Assembly (NCBI GenBank): GCA_030062745.1
Contig: CP099841.1
Coordinates: 11,970,970 to 12,034,969, forward strand
DNA: 64,000 nt
Origin: Capitulum mitella
Taxonomy: Eukaryota; Arthropoda; Thecostraca; Pollicipedomorpha; Pollicipedidae
Direction: 5' to 3'
The notes under the pieces were generated by a model that had not been told where the DNA came from, ran no database searches, and saw nothing but the letters and a program-made list of their open reading frames with translations. Below, one piece after another: positions 47,745 through 60,269 of the stretch. A program made the position numbers and the translations under genes. Every line of letters begins with the position of its first letter. Position 1 is the stretch's first letter.

Positions 47745-48742
47745 CGTGACAAGGAACTGATGTGAATTAAGATTATTGGGAACACCGCGTGGACGAACAG
47801 CGCGCAGGAGACGACGAATGGCCTCGTGCCCGGAATGGGCCTTCGAATACCAGTCCCATTTCTGTTTTCAACGGAAATCACCTGAGTTAATGAAACGTTT
47901 AAACGACGTTACGACGTGACAAACACATTCCATCTGCCGGGAGCTCAGGCAAGGTGACTAATTGCGATGAGGGTTCGAAGAAAACGGTTGCAGCTTGCCA
48001 CCACTGTAAACTTGTCACGTTTTGCCGTGATTGAGGGTGGTACGGCCACAGTCTCATTACGACGAGGTGCCATGCAGCTGTCCAGCTACCTTCGTACATC
48101 TTCTGTCGGATATGCAAAGGGCGGAAAATACAAACCATGATCAACGTCAAACTTCTGTAGGCCAGGGTGATGCAACTGTCGAGACCTGAAGAAAAAAAAG
48201 AAGAAAAGTTCGATTAGCCTTAATAACTATTTCTGCGCAGTATCCAACATATACCAAAAGAAGCTCATGTCGTCGACTGAAGTGGATTTCACAAACGAAA
48301 AAAACATTTGGTTAACGACATTATAGCATACATAGCAACTGATACGGTAATGGCATCGTTTTCGCAGAAGTGCCTCCTCCCAGGGCGGACCCAGGGACGC
48401 TTGATTACCTCTCAGGCTCAAAGCCGTCGTGGCAGGGCGCTCGTCGGAGATGGCAAGACACCACATAAAAATCCGGGGAAGTTGGCGCTTAGTTAAGAAC
48501 TTGGTGACATTTGCCTGGAACTGCGGAAAACTTTGGCAGCCTTCTGATCTCCTGCTCCCGTCTGACGATAATGGGTGTCAAACACACGAGGCACCGAGGG
48601 AACAGCTCCTTAACAAAGTCCGCCAAAGAATACGTCTCTGATATATCTCGCAAAAGATTTGCTTCCTACAGAAACAACAGTCTCAGTACTTCCAGTTTAG
48701 CACACAATTAGCCTTCACTTACGGCAAAGACTAGATGTCGGT
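47745..48742. other. DNA between the SP2 poly(A) signal and element B2
   Basis: No exon or repeat recognised. Confidence 0.3.
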
Positions 48743-49931
48743 TTAACCGTATTCCCAGCAGGGGGGGCCGAATCCGCCCCCCTCGGGTTTTTTGCTTGCC
48801 AATTCCAGGGTTTTTGACGCAGTTTCACGAAACTTTGTGGCTTTTCCTGTCTTTTTTTCGTACTGCAACAAAATTTCGACATTCTATTTTGCTCAGGGGC
48901 GGAGCCAGGCAATGTTTTTGAGATGCACCTCAGGCCATTTCTGGCCCTGTTGAGGGTAAAAGAAAAATGACTGCCAAAAATAGTGTTTTTAAGGTAGAAC
49001 TTAAAGCTTTATATGGATCTATAGCTAAGCCGTTAAGCAATATACAAATGCAATTTTGTTTCTCTGACGTCACTTCACAAGGTCACGTCAAAGTCAAAAG
49101 TCAAAACTTGGTTTTATATTAACAATTTCGGCGTCGTTTTTTCAAATGCCAAACCACGAATGTATATGACGTAGAAGAGAGCTTTCTACTTGTGTACCAA
49201 GTTTCAGCTTGACATCATGTCGGGTCACGGAGCTATGATCTAAAATGTCAGTGCGCGTACCCTATATCACAATAACCGTAAAAATAAATTTTTAAAATAG
49301 AGTGAATGCAAATGATTGAAAACGTTTTGAGATAATATTAAATGCACAAAAGATCATTCCAAGTGGCTCAAAGGTCACTGGAGGTCATTTAAGGTAAAAA
49401 AATCATAAACTGATCTGAAGAACATGTGACCATGACCGGCCCCCTTTTTCATGTCCCTGGCACCTCCTATGCTGGCATTATACAAACATTGCAATACGGT
49501 TTGTATTTCTTCAGCATGACATGACTAGCAGAAGCCAAAAAAATGTTTTAGCTTGTTTTTCATTCAGTTCTTGAGAATGTAATCCTTTTTTTTAAACCCT
49601 GTGAACGCCTATGAATTTTCGCAAAGTTTGAAATCTGTGTACCAACGGTAAAAGCCCCATCCATAGTCTCTCGATTCATGCCAATTTCATCAAAATCGGT
49701 CCATAAACAGCGGAGTTATAAGAAGTCGAAAAATACCCCCATTTTGGCATTTTGCCCCCTGTATGCACCCCTTCCAAAATTTCATTTTTTTATGTAGCTT
49801 ACGTCATGGCAAATCGATTGCCGTTTGTTGCGATGAAATCGGATGTGTAGTTCTCGAGATCTCAGGGGGGCCGAATCCGTCCCCCTGCCGGGAATCGGCT
49901 ATAACGTCTAACCCTCCGGGAATAGGATTAA
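48743..49931 (-). mobile_element. Element B2, downstream of SP2
   Basis: TTAA at 48743-48746 and 49928-49931. Its start matches the reverse of the B1 right end (CCCCCCTCGGGTTTTTTGCT) and its end the reverse of the B1 left end (GGGAATAGGATTAA). Full length at about 1.19 kb. Confidence 0.82.
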
Positions 49932-51013
49932 GGAATTTCGCCTGACATGTGTTTCCCGTCAAGCATTCGACTCACTCAGAGAGGTATTACCCCGAACTGA
50001 GCCAGAAAAATCGCACAGCTGCTACGTTGATGTGGTCTGCTGTCAGGGCTAAACATCAACATCGCTTTCTAGAAATTGTGAAGGACTCCGGCAATCAGTT
50101 TTAAGGTCATATCAGTTTAGTCTTTGCAGGGACTGGAAATATTTTGTTGAAGTCAGTAGAAGCGAATCTGAAGTCAGCTGAAGTTGTATGAGCAGATTCT
50201 GTTCATTCACGTTGTTCTTTCCAGAACGGAAGCCCAACACTAACATCTGGTCTTCCTCGAGGGAGTTAAGGGAGGAGGTAATGTAAAGGCAATTTGATCA
50301 CGAGCCCCACAAGTATGCACATGGTAACACTTTTAATAGGGGGTTCTGGCGCACTAAAACAAAGGCCACTAGCAGTCTAGACCTTCCCTTGGGTGCTGGG
50401 TAACCCATGCTACAAGGAGGAATGTTCATGTTTTGAGTTGTTGAGTCAGCTTTTTCGCCGTTTCCCAACGATACTGAGCCTCTGCAATCAAGAATGGAAA
50501 AACCGGAAGCGCGGGGCGCTCGTGCGGTTTAGACAAACGCATGTAAACTCAAAATCTCATGTACGCAGTCGGATCAATGGCATAGGGCTTGTCATTTCAT
50601 ACCCAAAGCGTATTGCAGTGGAATCCATTTTTTAACGGAACGTCCAAACAAAGACAGGTAGCGTGGAAAGTATTTTATGGAACAACACGGGGAGTATTTT
50701 CATGCCCTGTTATAACGCGATACGATGCTGCTCCTACCCCTGGCGGTTTACTCATTACCTATGATTTGGCTTTTTGGCTTGTCCTCCTTGGAAACAGGGG
50801 CGTCGATATGTATTCTTTTGAGAGGAGCCAGGCCCCTCCCCCACGTTCATCTGGGTCCTCAATGTTGGTCTGCCCCCTCCCCCAATATTTTCTGCCGGTT
50901 TCACAGGGAAAAAGGCAATGCTTACGATAAGAATGACTGCAATAGACAAGAGATGGGCAGAAGGTATGGAATAAAGTGCTGTATCTATCATAAAAGCATA
51001 AAGTGCTGTATCT

Positions 51014-51026
51014 ATCTATCTTTCCA

Positions 51027-51082
<56 letters not shown>

Positions 51083-51110
51083 GGGTATATATATATATAC
51101 ACTACATACA
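51014..51110 (+). repeat. (CT)n followed by (TA)n microsatellite
   Basis: TCTATC units, then a CT run, then a long imperfect TA run. Confidence 0.95.
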
Positions 51111-51327
51111 TGTGGATGTATGCGCTTTTTCTGTTTGATAAAAAGTAGCAAGAAGCTTGTTAATTTCCGTTGATCAAAATAAGGTGGGCTAAATCCGTTG
51201 AGAAACCAACATTTCAGGGGAAGTTGGACTGTTGGGCCTTTGTCCTGCCTTTCCCCTCTCAATCATATATAGAAATGGACGCCCCTGCTTAGGAATGTCA
51301 ATTGTCACACACATTTCAACTATCACG

Positions 51328-51382
<55 letters not shown>
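51328..51382 (+). repeat. (AC)n microsatellite
   Basis: Long perfect AC run followed by a few GACATGACAC units to about 51428. Confidence 0.95.
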
Positions 51383-52570
51383 CACGCAGTGTGACATGAC
51401 ACGTGACATGACACATGACATGACACATTCCTGACGAGGATGAAAATCTGAAAATTTTTAACACCATTAAGTCTATCATGTCGCAAGCTCTCCGTAAAAC
51501 CGTACCCGCCGCTGCTGCTTCTTTCGTTCCGGAAAGTGGAGACAAACTTGGCGTTGGTAGATGTCAGCTTACCTCAGCAGCGCACTCCGTCATCGCCCCT
51601 CTCTGGCTCTTGATAAAGCGTGACTTTCATCCAAAAAAGCGCCCGGGCTTCCGTCGGGCTCTCTAATGGCGTCAACGCCGCCAAGATTGATGCGATCTCG
51701 CCAGGCCCTGACATCGCCGCGTCGCCGCCGCCGCTCTGGGTAGGCCGCCCGCAGCACGCCCAAGCCGTGCGGATTTTACTGGAGGTCGCCGTGTTCGGCA
51801 GCGCGCAGTACGATGGGCCGTCTAACATGCACGGGCAGAGGTTCATAGAAATTGCTGACGTCGCCAGAAACATCGTCAGGTTCACATTTGGCGCGAGTCG
51901 CTTCAAGCATGATGTTAGATTCCCAGGGTCAGCGGTACCGCATTGGCGACACAGAACAGGCAGCAACCTGAATTGATCTGACAGACGAATTTGGAAAAAA
52001 ACTGCGCGTATTTGAAGATTCTGGGCTTACCGTCGCGGGTGACTCTAGGAAATTTGAATGCACTGTTATATCCCTGACACTCGCGTTCTGTTTTAATGCA
52101 ACCGATGGTAAAATGATATACGACAGCTGATGGATGCTTATACAACAGCTGTAGTAAAATGACGGGTTCGGAGCATCCTGATAAACCCCATACATACCGG
52201 CTTTATGGGGGGGGGGGGTTCTGTTATGCGTCATCCGCCATCAAAGTAAAAGGGAGAATCTCATCTGACTGCACATTACTCGTCAATATCTGAACAGCCA
52301 CCTACCACGCCTCAGCCATCCGTGACAAAAGCCAAATATGTGAGCCGCCGATTGCTTAGAGAGCGTGAAAAATTGTCTCGTCGGGAGATCAAAAGACGGC
52401 ACGCTAGCAGTGACGTCAGTGGCGATCCAGTGAATAGAAAGGGGATTGCTGCCGTCAAGTGACGCAAAATGGTCTACATGTAGACAGGTATTTGTGCAGA
52501 GCTCTCCCTGGATGTGCATCAGCTGAATCTGATGTGGTAAATACATGAAGGCCAATACGTTCATGTTACA

Positions 52571-52638
52571 GAGGCGTGGATTTGCTTCCGTTACAGAAAA
52601 ATAACGTTCTGTAACGAAAGCAAATCAGCAAACGCCTC
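52571..52638. repeat. 68-bp imperfect palindrome
   Basis: GAGGCGT, GATTTGCTT and CGTTACAGAA in the left arm are matched in reverse in the right arm around a short AT loop. The arms differ by one 5-base gap and a substitution. A related TTCTGTAACGAAAG occurs at about 54363. Confidence 0.8.
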
Positions 52639-53408
52639 AAATTTCTGGCATAGCCGGCAGTTTTTTCAGTGGCTTGAGCAGAGAACAGTTTGGACTATAC
52701 CCACGTGTTAAGAACGCCGGTTGCACCGACATCCCAGACCTGAGATGTCTGGGGCCGAAGTAACTCGGCGGAAACGCCAAGCTTCCGCAGCGGTACGGCG
52801 TCATTTGTTGCCAGCTCGAGATCCGGAACGTGCAGCTAGCCGGTGACCGCCGCCCCAGGCCAATTTAACACCAGCTGTGGTGTTTCTCCTAAACGGATGT
52901 GTTGTGCAAGTCAGGCAGTCTGCTTCTGACACGCTGGCAACCAGTAATGAAATATTCCGGATGAGGTAAGCCGCCTCGAGCTCACAGAACGCTGAGGTGC
53001 ACATATGCAGGTGTGGTGACGTTCGTCATCATGGTTTATTTCGCTGTGTCTCTTTCATCTTGCTGAAATACGTCAACGGGGCTGAATGTCATAACGTTAG
53101 GAATAGTTGGAGCAGCAGGAGTTCAAGGAAAATAAATTAGGCGATCATAATCCTACATGTTTTGCTTCGCATTTCTTTTTGCTTTTTTGGGTCGCAAAAC
53201 CATCAACACAGTGTGTATGTATTACGGAAATCAGTGCGAGATAAGACAAACTGTATGGCACACTGCTCAGCACAAGCGCTGAACAAGCTTTGTGATTGAG
53301 CCGAAAACGTTTCGGACAACCACCACGCGGCACGACAGCGTTTCTGGACGATTCAATCCGTCATGCTGTCGCCAGAACTGGACTCGGTAAATTAGGTCCG
53401 TCTGTATA

Positions 53409-53548
53409 CGCTGATGCTAACGCTTCTCGTTGAAAGCTGAGGTTCCAGTTTCTCGTTGTACCATGGTGTTCTGGTTTCCGTTGTTCAGTGATGTTCCGGT
53501 TTCTGGTTGTACGCTGATGTTCCATTCTCTCGTTGTACGATAGTGTTG
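53409..53548 (+). repeat. ~29-bp minisatellite
   Basis: Units around TGATGTTCCGGTTTCTGGTT then GTACGC repeat four to five times with substitutions and length changes. Open frames here simply read the repeat. Confidence 0.7.
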
Positions 53549-54740
53549 ATAAGCGTGCCATGGTGCTGAGTACATGTTTCCGTGACCTCCCAATGCCATG
53601 CGAACGTCGTCTCCGTTGCTCGGTGCAAACGCATGCAACACATGCTCAACGTGGAGATGTTCCATGCGACGTATGCAGCGGGCGTCGCAGTAAAGCCCCG
53701 AAGAGACCGGATCACTGGAGGAGTTCATTATGATGCACAAAAAATCCCCACACCAGGAGCAGATCCTGGAAGGAATTGCCCTTGGCCATCCAGAATGACA
53801 AGGGCCGTGAAAACTTGTTTCGGTAGAAACCGCACGGAGCGTGAGTCTTACTTCAGCTAGCACAAAAAAACAAAAACAAAAACTGAGCGGGCCAATCGGT
53901 CTGGTCGCAGGTCTTTCTGCAGGCTTATGACTCCGCAGCCAGTGGGTACCTAATCTTGAGGTTTTCAGCATAATATGCCTCATTTCTTTGTACTGTTTTT
54001 TGTACTTGTATTCACCGCGCGTTAACTTACGGGTCCTTTTGTTTGCATGATTCATTCAGGAGGAGTGCTTTTGTTCTGAAGTCTTTTTCTACGAGTGTTT
54101 TTAAACCACTCAGCAATGGTAGCAAACAGTATCAGGGACGCACGTGACACTTAAGTTTGCAATTCTTAGGGTGCCAAATACCGAAATAGATCGATAAATA
54201 TTTGCCCGCATTGCAGAACGCATCAAGGTAAAACAAATTTAACCAGCAATGCCTCAAAATGTATCTTGAAATTTGAGGCTCAATGCAAAAAGCTGCACTC
54301 CTATCATGCGCTCTATAATGCGTCTTGTTGGATGATGTTTTTAGTCTGAGAGAGAAGTCATATTTCTGTAACGAAAGAAATATCTCAAGCTGCCTAAGGA
54401 TTATATCAAAGATTATGTTGGTAGGCGACTGGACCAATCCTTCTTCAGCACGTAAGGCAAGTTGCCCATACTCAGAAAATGACCTGTTTGCCAAATTTTG
54501 AATACAAGCTTGACCACTTTGCTAAGACTGAGTCGCATTATGTCAAGGCTTTACGTGCTCGACGGTAAAATCTAACAATGGAATTGCCAATTCGCAGTCT
54601 TTCATACCATGTTGCATCAATGCTAACAACCAATTCAGCTTAAACATTGCTTTTGTGTTGCGCAAAAACTCCTTCTTGGCCGACGTAGAAAACAAACCCT
54701 CATATTCATTTCATTTCTGGAGGGTGTGTGCATACTTGCC

Positions 54741-55726
54741 AGCGATTCAGAATGGAATCAGAATCGATTTTGATACGTTGACTATTTTGTGAGTCAGAAT
54801 CAGAATCGATTCACCATATGACAGCTGTGATCAGAATCAGAATCAGAATGATCTTTTGGCCCAAGAATCAGAACCTTGCAAAGTTCATGGGAATGCATTC
54901 CCTGAATCAATTCCTGGATTTGGGATTTTTCCTAGACCTTTCCTGGATTTGCCCGGATTCCCGGGATTTGAATGCAGGATTACATTGGCATATTAATTAG
55001 CCGATTTATTACCAGTATTTATAAGGATAATCACGAGGCCTACCAGGACTAAAAGTAAAATTAAATGATAACAGGGGATGAATACTGTTGTCATAAAAAA
55101 ATGTACATCTTACACCTCAGATGAATGCTTAGGCAACAAGTTAATATGGTCAGACCGCACCCAATTGCTCAAAAGGTCTTAACAATTTTTTGCTCATGTT
55201 CTGCTAAAATATTTTCCGTTCATGTTCTAATAATATTTTTTTTCGTTCATGTTCTCGAAGCTCCATAATTTTTGTAGCAGGTTGTTAGAAATAAATGTAA
55301 GACGTTTTATTTGCGGGTGGTTGCTGGTAGTGGGCGACAATGGATATCTTCAACCGTAACTACGGACACCAAATATTGACGTCTTGGCATTGTTTGCATT
55401 TGACACTCAATGCAAACTGAACCTGGACTCACTGCTCTATGGCCATGAGCAGAAATGTCATACAGTGCATCAGACATCTTATCGTTGTTCCCCAGTACTA
55501 TTCTATAATCCGAAACAGGCCTTAGGATAAAACAGGACCCAGGACTGGGCGGTTTCACTTAGGACAAAAAATGTAGGTATGGTTCATGTTATTTCACAAA
55601 AATGAATCGTAAATCGCATCGTGAATCGCAAATCGTGAACTGAATCAATTTCTTGCAATTAAAATGGTCTTTGAATCAGAATCGAGTCGACAAATCCAAT
55701 CGATCTCCAGTTTCGTGAATCGCTTA
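54741..55726. mobile_element. Possible TIR element with GAATCAGAATCGATT repeats
   Basis: AGCGATTCA at the left and its complement TGAATCGCT at the right bound about 1 kb whose ends are rich in GAATCA/AATCGATT hexamers. No matching target duplication is seen. No coding frame. Confidence 0.35.
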
Positions 55727-56095
55727 TAAGTCTAGATGTGTCGAATCCATTATCTGGGAAAGCTAACTAATAAGGCACGCTACCAAGCCACTTAGAGTGG
55801 AAGACGCTGAAATGAAATCACCGCATCTACAGTGTAGACGTAAGCAGCAAGATTTTGAGTAAAGACCTCTTACATCACCGTAATTAGAAACAGAGTCAAA
55901 AGACTGCTTAAGATATTTCGTGACCAAGTTTTTAAAAACTTGCTACAACGCCCGTGATGACAATGACCTGCATAATTTTGACAAATCTAGGAGTCCACGG
56001 CATTTAATGTTTGGCTCTGGTACTGTTATGTATGTCGGAAAAGGAACCAGTGATGATGAGGCATTAATAAAATAGTAGCTTGGGAGTGAGGATGG

Positions 56096-56175
56096 TTGAA
56101 ACGTTAGTACGCTGTGACAAGGATTTTTTATGTTTGATGTTGCTAATGTTAGTACGCTATGACAAGGAAGGATTT
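56096..56175 (+). repeat. Short tandem duplication
   Basis: GTTAGTACGCTGTGACAAGG and GTTAGTACGCTATGACAAGG occur about 44 bases apart, each followed by a T-rich run. Confidence 0.6.
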
Positions 56176-58787
56176 TTCTTTACCCTTGCTCCGTGGATAT
56201 TAATGGACTTTGAAGTTTTCACAGTGCCCATCGTAAGCTATAACGAAGATATGGCCCATTGAGATGTGCTTGAGACGGTCGATTCGACAAAAAAAATCGA
56301 CAAACAATGAACAGAATTTCTTGGACATTAGCCAAATTGCGCATGATGTGAAGATAAAGCATAAAACACGCAAGAAGGGATTTGTTTGATTTGCTGTATT
56401 TTGGTTACGCGGCGCACGACGTACAGTTGATTAAATGTGCGACTTGTAATCATTAGACATTTTCGGAGGTAAGACCTGCACGCTAGATATATAGCTGATT
56501 GAACACGAAGACTGCTTTTTTCCAGCAAGGCAAAGCTCCCTCCAAGATTTATCACAAATCTCAATACCATCCAGTCTGAATTCCTGGGGTGCTGCTATCA
56601 TTGACTTTCAGGAGGGGAAAAACTACTACATTTCGTTCCAGGAAAACACCAGCACATGAACTTTAGCCGGAAATAAAGGAATTTCATTCTGCTTGCGTTC
56701 TGCTAGGCAGTCCCTGATCACATAATTTGCTGGGTTATTCTGATCATTTCCGTGAAACGAGATGTGGGCTACGTGATTATGCCGAACTATGCAAATTCTC
56801 TCCGAGACGATCGTCTGAATTGATTCTCATCAGCTGAGGTAGGCCGCCATCTTCCGGCGATGGCTGCTCATTGGCTGACATCCTGCCTGCCAGACAGAAA
56901 TAAGACCCTCGGCTTTGGTTCGCAGATCCGACAGCCGATACATCGAAACGACCATTCTTTTGTGCCGGTCGCTGCTGCGAATGCTTTCAGCAACAGCCTG
57001 AGCATTGGGACTTCTGGTAACCCTTTGTCATTCCAAAAATGTCACAGCAGCTGTGTTGAGAGAAAGCTGTTTTGCCATGCTGAAAGGACAATGGGCCTCT
57101 GCACAAAACGCGCCGGGATTAGCCATTCGGCCGTCTTCGGCAGTGCAGGGGTGCTGGTTCGTACGCTTTCCGGCCTTCTCTTAATCTAACGTCTAGCGAT
57201 CAATGAAACAAAACGAAGCGAGTAATTTGCTCTTTTGGCTACACGCTTATACCTAATTTAGGCCTTTTAATCACACGATGACATTGCTGGCAACCTGGAA
57301 GCAGGTCGTGTCAGTGAATTGTGGTTTTCGTTGACTCCTCTGGGACGTAGCCTGTAGGATGGTTTCGAAGGGCCCAGAGCGACGTCTGGCAATGAAGAGG
57401 GATTGGAACTATTTTCACTATATAACTCAGCTCTTCCAATTATTTAATGACCGCTCCGAGGTTCAGTGACTTCACATGATTCACGTTTAAGATGATGAAA
57501 ATGGTCACGGCCCAAGTTAGACACAAAGTGCGGAGGTCGCCGATGCCATGGATGTCGTCCATGCCGAAGACCGAGTAATACTGGGCAGCGTCATATAGTT
57601 ACATGTTTGCTGTGCGATGACGATCGTCACTGCATCATGATTTTTTCATGACATGCCTTCGAAAACGAGATCATACTCCAGCGACCTACTGGCTGTTTGA
57701 TTTTGCATTTTCAGGAAATATTTCAAAGGGTTCTGCACGTGCTGCAGAATTTCAAAGCCATGGCAGCAGTCATAAGGGAGGATGCGAAAAAGTCTCGGGA
57801 ACGTTGCACCAACACCCCTTGTGCTGGTAAGTGTTAACAAGAAATTTCTCGCGCGACCGCCAGAGATCGAGAAAAACTCTGACCTTGAATGGGGAGAAAT
57901 AATGTACACTGGCGACTGGACATTGAGATTAGATGTGTTTTAGAATAAAACGATGCACGCCAAACTTTGTTTGGCAACAAAATACTGCTCGAATATATTG
58001 CGTTGTAGGTGGTATAAGTTACTGCGCATGGTTGTAACGAGCCCCGTTGATTTTAACGGACCCCGTTGTTGATTTTAAAGTTGACGGGCTTGGATGTTTT
58101 GTAGGAGCTCGCTTATTCTGTTAGTTTTGTATCCTTTCTCCCTCTCTTTTGCTCTTTCAGTAATGTTTACACACGACTATCACAACTTTGAAATACAGGC
58201 CTTAGCATTAGTAGCGTGAATCAGGTGACATGGTTGCTTAACGACTGTATGCCGAGTAGATAAGTTAACAAGCCATTTATAGTGCCTCCTGCAAATGGTC
58301 TAAGGTGGCGTTTTAATGTCGTCTAGATCCAGTGACGTAAAACTGCGACATGTATCAATGGAAATGCCGTTACGTCCTGAATTGTTTTTTTTTTTTTATT
58401 CGGAGTACTAGTCGGCAATATACTGCATGGCTTCCAGTTGAAAGAAAGATGACTGTGAGGACCAAACATTTTCAGAAAGCTATGAAACACAGACACTAAA
58501 CTCACTAAGGTTTTACCACCTGAGTGGTGTATGCACTCGTCCGTCTTACCCTCCCCAGTGGACAAATGCGCAACATTTTGCTGTACGTTCTTACGCTGCA
58601 GACTCCAGTTATGAGAGCTGTCGTCCCATAGTGCGACGACATGGGAAAACACTCCGCTAATTGAAGCGAGGGCGAGCGGACAGACTATTTCTGCGTAGAC
58701 AGGTAAGCAAAAAGCTCACTTTTTGCGGACCCAACGAAGAGAGTGTCATTATGTCACTGCAGATGGAACAAACCGACATGGAAGTGA

Positions 58788-58868
58788 ACGAGAGAGAGAA
58801 AGAGGGAGATGAGAGAGAGAGAGAGAGAGAGAGAGGGAAAGATAAAGAGAAAGAAGGAGAGGGAGAGA
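58788..58868 (+). repeat. (AG)n-rich microsatellite
   Basis: Imperfect GAGAGA/GAAAGA purine run. Confidence 0.92.
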
Positions 58869-58881
58869 GCCATACTAAGTG

Positions 58882-58970
58882 GCATAAAGAAGCGGAGGAA
58901 GTGACATAAAGAAGTGACATATAGAGCGGAGGAAATGACATAAAGAAGTGACATATAGAGCGGAGGAAAT
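58882..58970 (+). repeat. ~37-bp tandem repeat
   Basis: Units of GAGCGGAGGAAATGACATAA then AGAAGTGACATATA repeat about 2.4 times. Confidence 0.8.
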
Positions 58971-59599
58971 TCTTGCGTCCAGTCTAAGTCTGCCTTTGGA
59001 CAATTGCCTGACTGGGTACTGCGTAATTAATGCAGCTCCAAGCCCATAAGTGTGTCTGTTCTGTAAGTGCCCATGTGTCTGTTTTACTGCATGCGAGCGC
59101 GACTTACAAAGAAAAGCAATCAGGAGCGCAATCAGGCGGCGCGTTCGGCGGTCAGATGAAAAGTTTGATACCGGCGACATCGGCAGACGGGTAATTTGCA
59201 ATATTTCATTGCAACACCTCATTTTGAAACACGCCAATGCTTCCGGGTCAGGCGTGTCGTTCCATCAACGACAGGCCGCAGTCGTCTCAGGTGATTGGTG
59301 TGGAGAAACAACAGCGCCGGATCGCGCTCAGGCGCTGGAAACCAATGCTCGTTAGCCGTGATGCAGACCTGCGACGTGTTGCCGGAGGTCACGGAGTTCA
59401 CCAGGTCCAGGACAGGACGGCCCGTTTCCTACGCCACAGGCATGACCGCCCCTACCTGATCTGACGTTTTTAGGCCAGGACGATTGCAGAACTAGCCACG
59501 ATCAATAGTTCTGAGTTGCTGCGATCTCCCAGTTCCAGGACTGCACCATAGCGTGCGGACCAGCAAAGGTGTCGCCGTCCCATCTTCTTCGTAAAACAG

Positions 59600-60060
59600 C
59601 CACATGCCTGCGGTACCGCCCTGACTCTCCGGTCGAGCCCGGCTTGACCCCGGCGAGCTGGCCCGGTCGGCGGACGCGGCGACTCGCCCTCCTCCGCGGC
59701 AGCCGCCACCGGGGCATTATTCAAATGTCGCCGCCGCGTCGCGCCACACTGTCTCATTCGCCGCGGGAGCCGGCCGGGAAATGTGGCCCCGGCGGCGATA
59801 TATCCCGGCCGGCCCGGCCGCCCGCGGCAGGTGTAAATCACTGCCGACCGGCCCGAGGCCGGCCGGCCCGGCGCTCAGGCGGCGCTTCTCCCGACTTGCG
59901 GCAGAGAGCGACGGGGAGAAGTGGTGGCGCGGCGACGGGGGTGTGGCGATGCGGCAGCGGGGCGAGTGGGACACCTGCTGTCCTTGTGTGGCCAGACGTC
60001 AGAGATCCGGTAAAGGTTGTCATCAGTAAGCAGTCAGCGGCCGAACCGCTGTGTTTCAGC
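59600..60060. other. CpG-rich island downstream of SP2
   Basis: GC-rich block of Arg/Pro-rich open frames on both strands. No gene recognised. Confidence 0.3.
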
Positions 60061-60269
60061 GGCAAGTAAAGGTTATTTCTGTTGGCTTTAGCGTCAGATG
60101 TCCTCCACAGTCTTATCGCCAGACCTCGCCAATGCCCGATCGCCTTTGCAACGGTGGGAGACGCTCGACCTGAAATATTTTGTTGAACTTTTTCTTTTCA
60201 AATAAAATGATGTAGATGCTTAGGTACATAGGTGGCAACTGAAGGATCTTGCGTTTTCTTACATACACG

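Larger units (their letters stand above)
49932..54740. other. Intergenic DNA with microsatellites and one weak ORF
   Basis: Apart from the listed repeats and the unassigned frame at 51620-51976 (see findings), nothing is recognised. Confidence 0.3.
55727..59599. other. AT-rich intergenic DNA
   Basis: Only short tandem repeats were seen. Open frames near 56860 and 57650 lack motifs and codon character. Confidence 0.3.

Noticed and set aside
53417..54055. 212-codon minus-strand frame
   Set aside because: Its C-terminal end is the translation of a minisatellite and the rest has no recognisable feature.
59219..59463. Possible secreted-domain exon on the minus strand (NTSQVCITANEHWFPAPE)
   Set aside because: Looks varied enough to be coding, but has no clear splice sites, no partner exons and no family I can name.
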